A DNA stretch of 64,000 nt from NCBI RefSeq assembly GCF_000392615.1, contig NZ_KB933398.1:2742702-2806701 (forward strand), read 5' to 3'. The notes beneath the pieces were generated by a model. It searched no databases. It saw nothing but the letters and a program-made list of their open reading frames with translations, and was not told the origin of the DNA. Below, piece by piece: positions 8,379-16,598 of this stretch. A program made the translations under genes and the position numbers. How positions within the stretch are numbered: position 1 is the stretch's first letter; each line of letters starts with the position of its first letter. Source of the stretch: Lysinibacillus sphaericus OT4b.31 (GTDB lineage: Bacteria; Bacillota; Bacilli; Bacillales_A; Planococcaceae).

Positions 8379-8672
8379 TCAATGCCATAAATAAGTAAAC
8401 ACTTGATCATCGCCAGCTGTGGCAACAACGAGATCGCTAAAGTATTCATCAGTCTTTTCCCAACGCACTACTCTAATTTTATCTTTGGCCAACAATGTCT
8501 TAGCGTTGTAACATTCTTGTGATATGTCGTCTAAAAGCTTATCAAGTATAGGCAAATATACTTTGCTCATTTTAAGGTTTTCAATCACCTTATAGTCTCG
8601 CTGTAAAGATTGAACGGCCATATCATAAACCACAAATTTATGAAGTAGTCGCCTTTGTTCAAAGCTAATCAT
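8379..8672 (-). CDS. Hypothetical protein (97 aa), phage-type
   Basis: A helical 97-residue protein beginning MISFEQRRLLHKFVVYDMAV. It is not recognised with confidence. Its ATG overlaps the end of the upstream 70-aa gene by 4 bases (ATGA), indicating an operon. Gene pairs like this one (with a small WYL-like protein) occur in Bacillus prophage and UV-repair islands, which is only a recollection of context. Confidence 0.55.
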   Translation of the reverse strand: MISFEQRRLLHKFVVYDMAVQSLQRDYKVIENLKMSKVYLPILDKLLDDISQECYNAKTLLAKDKIRVVRWEKTDEYFSDLVVATAGDDQVFTYLWH

Positions 8673-8881
8673 ACTACTTTACGCTTTTTATGAAGGACTG
8701 GAACAACCGCTAAAACATTATTGATAGTAAATGTACGCTTTGCATGTCTTGTAAAACAGAACGCTTGAAACGAATCACCGACGACTTTTATTATTTTGAC
8801 TCGTCTTTTTGTGATTTCGCCACATTTTGATACATACATCATGTTAACTAATTGATTACGTTGCATTAGTTGTTCTTTCAA
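8669..8881 (-). CDS. Small WYL-like domain protein (70 aa)
   Basis: MYVSKCGEITKRRVKIIKVV is followed by FQAFCFTRHAKRTFTINNVL and AVVPV. This resembles the beta-barrel of WYL domains (strand, Y/F-C-F-T-R, FxxxxI) found in short stand-alone proteins of Bacillales. It is the first gene of a two-gene operon with the 97-aa protein, overlapping it by 4 bases. It may be a regulator or ligand-binding module; the exact role is unknown. Confidence 0.55.
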   Translation of the reverse strand: MKEQLMQRNQLVNMMYVSKCGEITKRRVKIIKVVGDSFQAFCFTRHAKRTFTINNVLAVVPVLHKKRKVV

Positions 8882-8996
8882 CCTCTACACTCCCTTAACA
8901 AAATTAATTGAGTACTTGGGCATTTTTGTTATGTACATACATGATTAAATTTCTTAAAATGGAAAATAGTTCATCAAAAGTTAAGGAGGGGAAATT

Positions 8997-9539
8997 ATGA
9001 AAAATTGCCCTAACTGTTTTGCCACAAATTCATATAAAAAAGTTTATAAGGAAGACAAGAATATATACGTATGTGAATATTGTGGGTCAGTATCGGAAGA
9101 TTACACGATAAGGACAGAAAAAATTATTAAGGAATATGTTCCTGTAGAAACAATGTTAGAAACAGAAAAAAAAACCTATTATTATAGAGAGGTTACCCCA
9201 TCAAAATGGCCAAAAAAATTAGCATTAATTTTGATTAGTATGTTAGGAGTATGGATATTTGGACAATCTATGGTATTGATTTTTTCAGAAGAAGAGAAGC
9301 CAACAAAACAGATCTCAACCATTACGCCAGAAGAATTTCAAAAGCTTAAAATAGGAATGAGTGAAGAAACCGTAATAAATATCGTAGGAGGTGCTCCATT
9401 GAACTCGGATAGAGACAAACGTAATTATAAAGGAGAAAACGGTGTAGAAGAAAATTCCAGGGTACTTTTAGAATTTTATTATGGAAAGTTAAAAGCTAAA
9501 TATGAATTCGGATTGATTACAAAAAAGAAGTATGAATAG
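8997..9539 (+). CDS. Membrane-anchored zinc-ribbon protein with BamE/SmpA-like tail
   Basis: 180 residues. An N-terminal zinc ribbon, CPNC (4-7) and CEYC (27-30), precedes a charged linker and one transmembrane helix (about 73-93, LALILISMLGVWIFGQ). An outer domain follows with FQKLKIGMSEETVINIVGG. That pattern (KxGMSxxxVxxIxG) is the start of SmpA/OmlA/BamE-like domains (DUF3862 type), seen in Gram-positive surface proteins. AAGGAGGGG precedes the ATG and a strong terminator follows. The ribbon should be cytoplasmic and the BamE-like part outside. Confidence 0.7.
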   Translation: MKNCPNCFATNSYKKVYKEDKNIYVCEYCGSVSEDYTIRTEKIIKEYVPVETMLETEKKTYYYREVTPSKWPKKLALILISMLGVWIFGQSMVLIFSEEEKPTKQISTITPEEFQKLKIGMSEETVINIVGGAPLNSDRDKRNYKGENGVEENSRVLLEFYYGKLKAKYEFGLITKKKYE

Positions 9540-9598
9540 GGTTATACATAAATCATTTTTTACAATACAATACTCTAAAAAAAACTTTTTTAAAATTT

Positions 9599-9645
9599 GG
9601 ACCAAGACGGCAATTAAGCTATTCTTGGTCTTTTTCTTGGTCTTT
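9599..9645 (+). terminator. Terminator after zinc-ribbon gene
   Basis: GACCAAGA pairs with TCTTGGTC and is followed by TTTTTC; a second copy of TCTTGGTC then runs into TTTTTT. It lies about 60 bases after the stop codon at 9539. Confidence 0.75.
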
Positions 9646-9646
9646 T

Positions 9647-10092
9647 TTATAATGTTCGTTTAACCACCGAAATCAGCAATCCTGACGCTTCGACATCTGT
9701 CATTGAGCCTACTCTATCACTGTGATTTACTTTTAAAATCCCTTGCTTATAAGTCTCTTTTAATAACCTCTTAAATCCTCTTTAGCTGTCGAAGTTAGTG
9801 TGTTTGTCACTTGTGGTTCCTCCTTTGGTTGTGTTGGCATTGTTGGCTCCATAGCCTGTTCAATTCGTTTCAAGAAGCTATTCCAGCGGCCCTCGGCTCT
9901 GATGCGGTGAGGACAATTCTTTTTAAACCAATCGTAGTGTTGTTTTACTCGGTCAATTCCCCAACCATACTCCTTGAGTAATTTTGCAATATACTGCACT
10001 GCATTTTCTTCAGCTATCTCATATCGGGCTCCGTCACTTTTGCTGTAGCAAATTTCAACACCGATTGACTTCTTATTTCCCGACCCTCTAGA
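9647..10092 (-). pseudogene. Phage N-acetylmuramoyl-L-alanine amidase fragment
   Basis: The minus strand carries SIGVEICYSKSDGARYEIAE, then GWGIDRVKQHYDWFKKNCPH and RIRAEGRWNSFLKRIE. This is the C-terminal half of CwlA/XlyA-type amidases, with the late zinc-ligand CPHR region. A frameshift near 9765 separates it from its tail, GILKVNHSDRVGSMTD. The N-terminal half is missing and the frame is fused in front to tape-measure sequence. It is a remnant produced by a deletion. Confidence 0.7.
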
Positions 10093-10742
10093 AGCATCAA
10101 TATTCATAGCTTCTTCTAAATAGCGTTGAATATTTGCTACAAATGGTTGGGCATTATCTAAAATGGCATTTAGTTCTTCACCTTGCAATCTCCCTGCTGC
10201 CATTGCTTGAGTCAATTGAAGCATGACTGAATTAACACCTTCAACTAAAGTACCAGCAATCGAAAATGTTTTGTTAATCTGCTCTGCAAAAGCTATGATC
10301 TCCGTAGTGTTAGCAAATGCTCCTGATGCTTACATCCCTAATTTACCTACCATATCTGCTGTTGATTGATAGGATGTAAAAGTACGTTGCGCGGAATCGA
10401 AAATCATATCTTGTAACTCTGCTGTTGTCATTAACATATTATTAATGCTACCAGCGGCTTCTGCATTTTTATGATAAGTACCATTCATTAGCTCTAATCG
10501 AGCTTGTGTATTAATCATTTCATCAGATAAAGCTACAATATTTTTTCCAGTTTGAAACGATAAGTAAGCTGCAGCAATACCTATTATTTTGCTTAGTAAT
10601 CCATCAGCGGCGGTTGTTCCATCCCTGATATTATTATTAAAACCTCGTTGAGCATCACCTGCATTTCGAACTTCATCTTCCATTCGATTAAATTCATCTG
10701 CTGCACTTGCTAACTCTCGTCTTGCCCTAATAATTAGGATTT
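10093..10742 (-). pseudogene. Phage tail tape-measure protein fragment
   Basis: ARRELASAADEFNRMEDEVR continues into GLLSKIIGIAAAYLSFQTGK, NTQARLELMNGTYH, and, after an in-frame TAA, LTQAMAAGRLQGEELNAILD. Repetitive Ala/Gly-rich helices with QARLxLM and QAMAxGRLQGEELN are standard in Siphoviridae tape-measure proteins. The stop, and the fusion to amidase sequence at about 10092, show that most of the gene is deleted. Confidence 0.75.
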
Positions 10743-10861
10743 GATAAATACCAAGGGAGGAAACCTTTACCGCCCGTTCCTACCTCCAAGTTTACATTAC
10801 CGTATGCAGAAAATAGAAGCTTTGGAACATCTAGAACATTTGTAACATATGTATCAGACAT
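10727..10861 (-). pseudogene. Phage tail protein N-terminal fragment
   Basis: 44 codons, MSDTYVTNVLDVPKLLFSAY followed by GNVNLEVGTGGKGFLPWYLS. Degraded relatives, recognised by a KxFLPWYL-like stretch, occur at about 18540-18680 and 24290-24470. The protein is not identified, but its position beside the tape-measure remnant suggests a tail component. Confidence 0.4.
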
Positions 10862-10877
10862 TATGTTGTCTCTCTAT

Positions 10878-11630
10878 TTAGTTTGAATTTTTTTTATAAA
10901 ACTCCATAGCTTCTTTTAAAAATTCTTGCTCCTTTTCTGTAAAAGGATTAGGAAATGAAAATGATTCTGTGGATGGTAGCTTTTCTTCAACCAAATCCAA
11001 ATTTCCCTTCAAGGTTTCATCCATAAGCAATAGCAGTGTTTCAATAGTTTCTTGCGTTTCTTTCGAAGACGGTACAGCATCAGTAAACGTTAAATGTTTG
11101 ATTTCAGATAAAACTTTAGTCCATTTTTTATCTAAATCGATTTCTTCGGATTTATTTATATTAAATAATTCATCAGTTATATCTTTAGAAAAGTGCTCTT
11201 TAAACCATTTTTCTGTATCTTCTTCAAACATTAATTTTTGAAGCATAGCACAAAATATTTCAATATTGATGATTTCCTCATCTTCTATTGTTTCAATAAG
11301 ATGGTTTAAATCTGATAATATATTAATAATCTCAAGTTTTTTTGCTTCAAATAACTGCTTTTGGTATTTTAAAGATTTTAATATTGCCTCGCCTTTAACA
11401 GTGTTTTTTTGAAGCATGATTTTAATATCTTTTAGGGATAATCCAAGAAACTGCAAGGATTTAATGTTTTGTAGAATAGTTAAATCCTCTTTTGAATATA
11501 GTCTATGTCCACCCTCTGTATAATCACTTGGTTTAAGTAGGCCTATACTGTCATAATATCTAAGTGTTCTAATGCTAACACCAGACTTTTGCACAAGTTC
11601 CCCAATAGTAAATATACCTTTTCCCGACAT
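10878..11630 (-). CDS. MerR family transcriptional regulator
   Basis: 250 residues. The N-terminal MerR winged helix reads FTIGELVQKSGVSIRTLRYY, DSIGLLKPSDYTEGGHRLYS and IQFLGLSLKDIK-like sequence (residues 6-75). A coiled coil and a C-terminal region resembling TipA/BltR-type effector domains follow. It probably activates a transport or stress gene on ligand binding. It lies 50 bases downstream of the DUF4870 gene in the same direction and may be co-transcribed. This pair is the cargo between two blocks of phage remains. Confidence 0.85.
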   Translation of the reverse strand: MSGKGIFTIGELVQKSGVSIRTLRYYDSIGLLKPSDYTEGGHRLYSKEDLTILQNIKSLQFLGLSLKDIKIMLQKNTVKGEAILKSLKYQKQLFEAKKLEIINILSDLNHLIETIEDEEIINIEIFCAMLQKLMFEEDTEKWFKEHFSKDITDELFNINKSEEIDLDKKWTKVLSEIKHLTFTDAVPSSKETQETIETLLLLMDETLKGNLDLVEEKLPSTESFSFPNPFTEKEQEFLKEAMEFYKKNSN

Positions 11631-11680
11631 ATTACCCTCTCCTCTTGTTCCTATATTGAAACTTAAAAACCCTTGATTTT

Positions 11681-12013
11681 TCAGACTTTAAAGTAACGTA
11701 TAACTGGGTAAGAAAACTTTTTTCCTCTTAAAGTATAAATTGCTGCAATTATAATTAATATTGTTTCAAGTATAATAAGTGCAAAAGAAAGAACGGCAGC
11801 CGCGCTCCATTTTTTAGAAATAAAAGTTAGTAACAAAAAGACTGGGAAGAAAGTAAAATGAAGGTTCATTCCTTCTTTTGCATGGTCGGAAAAATATTTA
11901 TTTCTATTCTTTGATACCAAGTATACTAATATAGGTAAAACAAAAGTTAGTAATAGCGAGAACAAATGCATTAAACTTGCCAATCCCCTATTTAATAGAC
12001 TCTCTTTTTTCAT
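11681..12013 (-). CDS. DUF4870 domain membrane protein
   Basis: 110 residues with three transmembrane segments. LMHLFSLLLTFVLPILVYLV, YFSDHAKEGMNLHFTFF and IIAAIYTLRGKKFSYPVIRY match the DUF4870 (YlaC/Tic20-like) family: conserved HAxxxLNF and KGxxxxYP motifs. It is a small inner-membrane protein of unknown role. It precedes the MerR gene in a probable operon, so it may be that regulator's target. Confidence 0.8.
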   Translation of the reverse strand: MKKESLLNRGLASLMHLFSLLLTFVLPILVYLVSKNRNKYFSDHAKEGMNLHFTFFPVFLLLTFISKKWSAAAVLSFALIILETILIIIAAIYTLRGKKFSYPVIRYFKV

Positions 12014-12195
12014 AATACTGTGCCTCCAATAGCGTAAATTATTTAGTTGTTACCTTTTAATTAAGTAACTAAATTCATCATAAAAGGTGACGCTACTAGA
12101 GATTCAAGTACAAAATTAATTTAATCCAATTAATCTTTATTTAACCACTTCTTTGTGGTTAGAAGTTAGATGTGCCAATAAAAAGACTCCGAAGA

Positions 12196-12570
12196 TCACT
12201 TCAACATCATGTCTAAAATACGCTCGCGTATGCGTTGTACGCATGTATGGCTCATATTAAGCTTTGCTCCAATCCATCGGAAAGGGATGCCTTCTAACAA
12301 CCAGTAAAGCACCTCTTGCTCAATGTCACCATAAACCTTGTCGATTAGATTTTGCACCACAATCAATTCATTTTTAGCTCTAATTTGAACATGTGCATGC
12401 ACTGGATCACTGTTACCTCCAACAGCTTTTGGCATAGTTGCTTCAATTCCGTATGCAGCTGTAGATGCACCAACAGTCAATGAATCTAATTCATCCTTCA
12501 TTCTGATGTACTTACACATGTTGTCATGATACTTCTTGATTGCCTTGTCCAACTGATAACGATTTAATTC
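12196..12570 (-). CDS. RinA/ArpU-like phage late transcriptional regulator
   Basis: About 124 residues of real coding sequence: ELNRYQLDKAIKKYHDNMCK, a helical middle, then LIDKVYGDIEQEVLYWLLEG and WIGAKLNMSHTCVQRIRERI. The C-terminal sigma-4-like helix-turn-helix fits RinA/ArpU-type regulators of phage late genes. No ATG, GTG or TTG with a good ribosome binding site fits the N-terminus, although AGGAGGG occurs at about 12596, so the start is uncertain and the gene may be damaged. A degraded second copy lies at 25130-25512. Confidence 0.65.
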   Translation of the reverse strand, partial: ELNRYQLDKAIKKYHDNMCKYIRMKDELDSLTVGASTAAYGIEATMPKAVGGNSDPVHAHVQIRAKNELIVVQNLIDKVYGDIEQEVLYWLLEGIPFRWIGAKLNMSHTCVQRIRERILDMMLK

Positions 12571-12610
12571 TGTTTGCCCTTGTTTGCCCGTTTGCCCTCC
12601 TAAGTTGTGG

Positions 12611-12690
12611 TATGATGATGTTGTACGTACCATCAAAGGGCATGAACCAATTCTGGGCTGTAGCGTGTGGAGACGCTGCGGCTTTTTCAT
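12611..12690 (+). ncRNA. Putative small RNA or leader unit S1
   Basis: A TGTGGTATGAT extended -10 at about 12606-12616 is followed, about 40 bases later, by a GCGT...ACGC hairpin (12656-12680) and a T run. The same arrangement occurs at 25535-25617, with a clear TGGTATAAT and conserved GAACCAATTCT. No ORF fits between. It runs opposite to the RinA-like gene. Expression is unproven. Confidence 0.4.
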
Positions 12691-12784
12691 TTTCAAAGGC
12701 ATACAAACCTATTCGAAACCTTTTCCATTTTCATCCGTAAATAAATTTGAACAGTTTTCCTTTATAAATATCAGGAGGTTTCCA

Positions 12785-12907
12785 ATGAATACTTTTGCTT
12801 TAGTAGCTTTTACATTTGCGGCAGCTGCGTTTGCATTTGCATCATCAGCTGATGGTAAGATTAAAAAGCTAGAAAAACGTATCGAAGAACTTGAAAGAAA
12901 CAAGTAA
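12785..12907 (+). CDS. 40-aa membrane micro-protein with coiled coil
   Basis: MNTFALVAFTFAAAAFAFAS forms one transmembrane helix, followed by a charged KIKKLEKRIEELE coiled coil. CAGGAGG lies 7 bases before the ATG. A terminator follows (12932-12960). Single-pass peptides with a KRIEELE tail are common in Firmicutes. A decayed copy, with LAFALATSAD and NIKKLKNEL, is found at about 25860-25966, and both sit at the same position in the duplicated phage scaffold. The function is unknown. Confidence 0.7.
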   Translation: MNTFALVAFTFAAAAFAFASSADGKIKKLEKRIEELERNK

Positions 12908-12931
12908 TTTCTTTAATACATAATAGATTTA

Positions 12932-12960
12932 TAGAGCGATGTTTTATTCGCTCTTTTTTC
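12932..12960 (+). terminator. Terminator of the 40-aa micro-protein gene
   Basis: AGAGCGA pairs with TCGCTCT and is followed by TTTTTTC. The same hairpin ends the gene at 25979-26215. Confidence 0.8.
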
Positions 12961-13106
12961 GTTTAATCCTCATATTGTGCAGTAACGTTTGACCACGCTG
13001 CGGCTTTTTTGTGTTACAATTTACATAAAATACATAATGAGGTGAAAATACGGAATTTGTCAGGAAATATATCTATATCATCTACTTCGTATCTCTGTTT
13101 TTAACC

Positions 13107-13313
13107 TTATTGGTTTGGGATTATTTCAGAGACCTTTATTTTCAGTAAATCTTCAAACAAACTCGATTCTAGTAAGCCTGTATCATAACCTTTTTTCACG
13201 GCAGCGTTCGTTAAAAAGGCTGGGTGTACTTTCTCGTTAACAAATCGCTTTTCAAATTCACCGTCAACAGTGACAATTTCCACTTCTTTTAATTCGAACT
13301 TTTGAATTTTCAT
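13107..13313 (-). CDS. Probable phage tail assembly chaperone-like protein
   Basis: 68 residues: MKIQKFELKEVEIVTVDGEF, then VNEKVHPAFLTNAAVKKGYD and LLESSLFEDLLKI. Many phage tail-assembly chaperone genes begin with this VHPAFLxNxAxxKGxxxGLLESSLxxDLL pattern. The ATG is chosen because GGAGG lies 8 bases upstream. It is orphaned from other tail genes. The recognition is by pattern only. Confidence 0.5.
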   Translation of the reverse strand: MKIQKFELKEVEIVTVDGEFEKRFVNEKVHPAFLTNAAVKKGYDTGLLESSLFEDLLKIKVSEIIPNQ

Positions 13314-13691
13314 ATGATTATCCTCCATCTATTCAAAAATAAAAACACCTCAGTATAAGTGTTGGTTGGAATAAAGTTTGATTAAAGGTAATTCTAAAGA
13401 TCATGTTTTATAGTAAATGAAATGAAAGCATTTTGAATAAAAGTTGATCAACATGCTTTCTTTTTGGTAATTTAGTATTAAGTTTTTATAAAAAAGTTTG
13501 ACGATTTTTTAGTAGCTCTTTTTCAACTAAAGCACCCTATAGTTTAAGTATATTTGTTCACAATGTTATTCTTTTCCCACTTCATTTAATACAAGAACGC
13601 TGCCCCTTTAGCTACATAACAAAAGGACTCCTCTTTTTCAAGGAAAGCCCCTAAGTACAATACTGCTTTAGTAAATTAACAAATGTTTTAA
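13314..13691. other. Intergenic, no gene seen
   Basis: AT-rich with several short T tracts. AAAGCATTTTGAAT and a second AAGCATG-like repeat lie near 13425-13460. No supported ORF or RNA was seen. Confidence 0.3.
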
Positions 13692-14213
13692 TTATTCATT
13701 AGAGATCTCATAATACGTATCATAAAGGTTTTTATAGTTACCTTTTAGCTTATTAATATTAGTGGAGTCATTTGAAATAATATCAATAACATCACTACTT
13801 ACATATAATAAATATTCATTGGAATAGAATGAAATATATGCTCCTATTAATCTTCTTTTAACATTAAAACAGTAATTATATACATCTAAAGGATCTAAGT
13901 TTTTTATAGAAGCATAAATTACTCCATCATTTGTATCGCCTTCTAATACTACATCCTCTTTCCAATTTTTCAAATGAATAATTTGACCAATCTTTGTTTT
14001 GGCTGACTTACGTTTTTTATTGAAAATATATTCAGAAACAAAGATAGCATTAATATCTTTATTCCCATTAAATATTTGATTAATAATTAATTGTAGGTTA
14101 ACACTACTTAGCTCCTCAATATCAAATCGTATCCGATTGTCTTCATGGACTTGAAAAAAAGGTGTCACTTGAGTACAGTCAAAATCAATATTAAAGTCTT
14201 TTAATTTTACCAA
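13692..14213 (-). CDS. Probable immunity protein for the adjacent toxin
   Basis: 173 residues with no recognised domain: mixed alpha/beta, rich in Asp, Asn and Ile, without signal peptide or membrane helix, so cytoplasmic. It starts with TTG, preceded by AGGAG, only 6 bases after the stop of the secreted toxin-like gene. This order (toxin, then a small cytoplasmic partner) is the rule in polymorphic toxin loci. The immunity role is inferred from position and localisation only. Confidence 0.55.
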   Translation of the reverse strand: MVKLKDFNIDFDCTQVTPFFQVHEDNRIRFDIEELSSVNLQLIINQIFNGNKDINAIFVSEYIFNKKRKSAKTKIGQIIHLKNWKEDVVLEGDTNDGVIYASIKNLDPLDVYNYCFNVKRRLIGAYISFYSNEYLLYVSSDVIDIISNDSTNINKLKGNYKNLYDTYYEISNE

Positions 14214-14219
14214 ATTGTA

Positions 14220-14684
14220 TCAATCTCCTATTCTATTTAATTCGGCATCATAGGTTCCTGAACGTGTTTTCTTTGAACCTAAATTTTTTATAGAGTCGGC
14301 GCCTTTCCATACTCCTCCATTATGACCATCTTGATCTATTGAAATATATTTAGGTTTTCCTTTTTTATTATAAAATATATCAATAGAATTACCATATTTA
14401 TCATCTAATTTGGCACTTACTGTTATAGTATCTGTATCTTCATTAAACTCTAACATACTAATAATAGTAATTTCTTCTGTATTTAAACTAGATTCAACGT
14501 ATTCAGTGTCGACTTCTATAAAATAATTATGTTTTACTATTGCACTATTAGAAACTAAATTATTCTCTTCAGTATTAAGTTGAACTAGTTCTGGCCCTTC
14601 ATTTTCAATCGATATTGCATACCCTACACCACCATAAGCTATAAATAATGACACAGAAAGTAGTATCGCTATGAATTTTTTCAT
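14220..14684 (-). CDS. Secreted Ntox21-like polymorphic toxin
   Basis: 154 residues. A signal peptide ([19 protein letters not shown]) is followed by an acidic spacer (25-75) and a C-terminal domain with [20 protein letters not shown] and [18 protein letters not shown]. The DxDGHNGGxWKxADSxKxLGSKxTRxGTYDxxLNRIGD ending is one I associate with the Ntox21 toxin domain of CdiA and other polymorphic toxins, in which the His and the Thr/Arg residues form an RNase-type active site. AGGGGGA precedes the ATG. It has no long export module; the toxin domain comes directly after the signal peptide and spacer. Confidence 0.65.
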   Translation of the reverse strand: MKKFIAILLSVSLFIAYGGVGYAISIENEGPELVQLNTEENNLVSNSAIVKHNYFIEVDTEYVESSLNTEEITIISMLEFNEDTDTITVSAKLDDKYGNSIDIFYNKKGKPKYISIDQDGHNGGVWKGADSIKNLGSKKTRSGTYDAELNRIGD

Positions 14685-14964
14685 TATTTTTCCCCCTTAT
14701 ATTGTATTAACCCTTTCCCATAAATACTTGTAAGACCAAGTTCTAATGCTGTTCCATTTAAAAACTGGTTAAGAGAATAGACTGTAGTCAACACCACCAA
14801 CATATGTCGAAAAGGAAAGATTTGTTGTTTTCATAAATATTTTTCATCAATAAAATTTATAAGAGATATCCTATTTTCATAAATCTGCTGCGTTAGTTTA
14901 AGTACATTTCTTCCCAAAATTGAAAATCACCTCTAACTAAAAAAACTGCAATAGGCGGTGCTCA

Positions 14965-15180
14965 TTAAGGTGTATCTGGTTCAGATTTTTCAACTAACGC
15001 TCCTGTGAAGTTTGTATGCCAAGTTTCCGCAATTTCTGGATCTTCTAACTCAGCTGTAATCGCCTCATAGTAGAATTGGCCATGTGTATCAGCAACTGCA
15101 CTAAATGCTAGTTCAAGCATCGCTAACTCTTCTTGTGACGTATCAATGTTGATGGTAAATCCACCCGCATTAGAATGCAA
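14965..15180 (-). pseudogene. Short C-terminal fragment, function unknown
   Basis: 71 codons beginning at TTG: FTINIDTSQEELAMLELAFS then GQFYYEAITAELEDPEIAET. The frame is open a little further upstream (LEFEHLHSN) and has no ribosome binding site, so it seems to be the tail of a longer gene cut at about 15205. It is not recognised. Confidence 0.4.
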
Positions 15181-15182
15181 AT

Positions 15183-15512
15183 GCTCAAACTCAAGTTTTT
15201 AATGAAAGTATTTATCAAGATGTCGATGTCACGGAAAATCCTCGGAAAATACAAATTATTAAATATTTAGCAAATGACTCCATTTCTAGCAGTCAAATGA
15301 TTTTAAATTATTCAAATGCAAATTTAGACTTTGGTAATGCAAAATTTATAGATATTAACGATGATAAGAACAAATACACATCTATTACAATTCCTGTCAT
15401 TGGAGATAAATATAGTTTGTTAAGTAACGTAACTTTAGTTTTTGATTCAAATACGATTGTCGTTAAGGTAGTTGATAACTACGGTGCAAAAGCAAGCAAG
15501 ACGATAACTTGA
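15183..15512 (+). pseudogene. C-terminal fragment of an unknown secreted-type protein
   Basis: An open frame (FNESIYQDVDVTENPRKIQI, later SLLSNVTLVFDSNTIVVKVV) runs to a stop at 15512 and is followed by a terminator. There is no start codon with a ribosome binding site near the front, and it begins where the previous fragment ends. The beta-rich sequence suggests a surface or secreted protein, which is inference. Confidence 0.4.
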
Positions 15513-15538
15513 TGCTAAACTTACCGCAAAACAGAAAA

Positions 15539-15573
15539 CCAGAGTTAATCTACAAAATGTAGAATCAACTCTG
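15539..15573 (+). terminator. Terminator-like hairpin
   Basis: CCAGAGTT pairs with AACTCTGG, with an inner TCTACA/TGTAGA stem. No long T run follows. Confidence 0.55.
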
Positions 15574-15621
15574 GTGACGAAGAAAGTAGAAAGTAACCTT
15601 ACTTTTATTTGTGGTATATTA

Positions 15622-16116
15622 TTATTTTATTAATTGTCTCATGATAATTTCTTCGCCGATACGTCCTATTAATCTCTCATTTGTATCTTCAAATCCTACT
15701 TTTAAATATAGTTTTTGTGCTGGTATATTATCTTTGTCTACAACTAAAACAATTTCATCGCAATTAGGAAATTCTGTTTTAACAAACTCAACTAGTAATG
15801 TCATTCCTTGTTTTGCGTAACCTTTTCCTTGTTCAGTATGATTAATTGATAGTGCAGTTAATAACATAGCATTCAAATTATTAGAGTATTTCTTTACTCT
15901 TTCATTTGAATTTAGGAGAAAGAAACCAACGGGTGTATTATCGCTTAAAATTACAATACGATACTGTCCTTCATTAATTTCCTCAAATTTGCTTGGAAGT
16001 GCAGAAAATTGTTTTTGTTCTTCTGTAAGTACAAAAGAGTTCAATTCTTTCATATATTCATTTGAAAAATGCTTTAATTCAACCCTTTTCAATTTTTCCA
16101 TAACATAATTCTCCAT
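15622..16116 (-). CDS. GNAT family N-acetyltransferase
   Basis: 164 residues. The acetyl-CoA binding motif A region reads LTALSINHTEQGKGYAKQGM (Q/RxxGxG/A form HTEQGKGYAKQG), motif B reads LVVDKDNIPAQKLYLKVGFE, and the C-terminus is RIGEEIIMRQL. This is a complete GNAT fold that moves an acetyl group from acetyl-CoA to an unknown amine. The start may be the first or the fifth codon. It is a single-gene unit. Confidence 0.85.
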   Translation of the reverse strand: MENYVMEKLKRVELKHFSNEYMKELNSFVLTEEQKQFSALPSKFEEINEGQYRIVILSDNTPVGFFLLNSNERVKKYSNNLNAMLLTALSINHTEQGKGYAKQGMTLLVEFVKTEFPNCDEIVLVVDKDNIPAQKLYLKVGFEDTNERLIGRIGEEIIMRQLIK

Positions 16117-16257
16117 TCATTTTTTCTATACTTTACCACCTAATTAGCTTTTGGTCATTCATTTGTTTGAAATTTCAAAAATATATTATCGACTTAAATA
16201 TTTTGCTTTTTCAAAAGTCTATTGCTCCGTTAATTTAAAAACAAATAGGGGCACTAC

Positions 16258-16390
16258 GCCCCCATCAATTCCTCAATCTCACGATGACTCATCTTTACTT
16301 TAGTTTGACGTCCTTTTAACACTTGCCCTTGTTTTTTGTTGCCTAATCCCTTTTGCACCAGCCTGTTTGCAAGGCTCTCACTATCCCATC
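16258..16390 (-). pseudogene. Phage-type gene fragment
   Basis: The minus strand encodes SESLANRLVQKGLGNKKQGQ followed by VLKGRQTKVKMSHREIEELM. It has no start with a ribosome binding site. The K/R-rich MSHREIEELM ending is reminiscent of small phage proteins near packaging or late regulator genes, but it is not assigned. Confidence 0.35.
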
Positions 16391-16394
16391 CCTT

Positions 16395-16455
16395 TAAATA
16401 TAAAAAGAGGCACCGACAAAACAGGTGCATTACCTGTCTGTAAGTGCCTCCGGTA
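16395..16455 (-). terminator. Terminator
   Basis: GAGGCAC and GTGCCTC form the outer stem, with ACAGGTxxxTTACCTGT-like inner pairing. On the minus strand the stem ends in TTTTT. It lies upstream of the GNAT gene and would end whatever is transcribed from the HemL side. Confidence 0.65.
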
Positions 16456-16598
16456 TTTTCCGTAAAGGCTGCTATTGAATTGTTGCTATAAGCCTTCTAT
16501 CCATTTTATTCTGCTATAAAGTTCGAAGTAAAAAAAATTTTCTTCCCCAAAAGATTGTTTTGTCATTACTCCTGTTCTATTTAAAGAAAATACATCTT

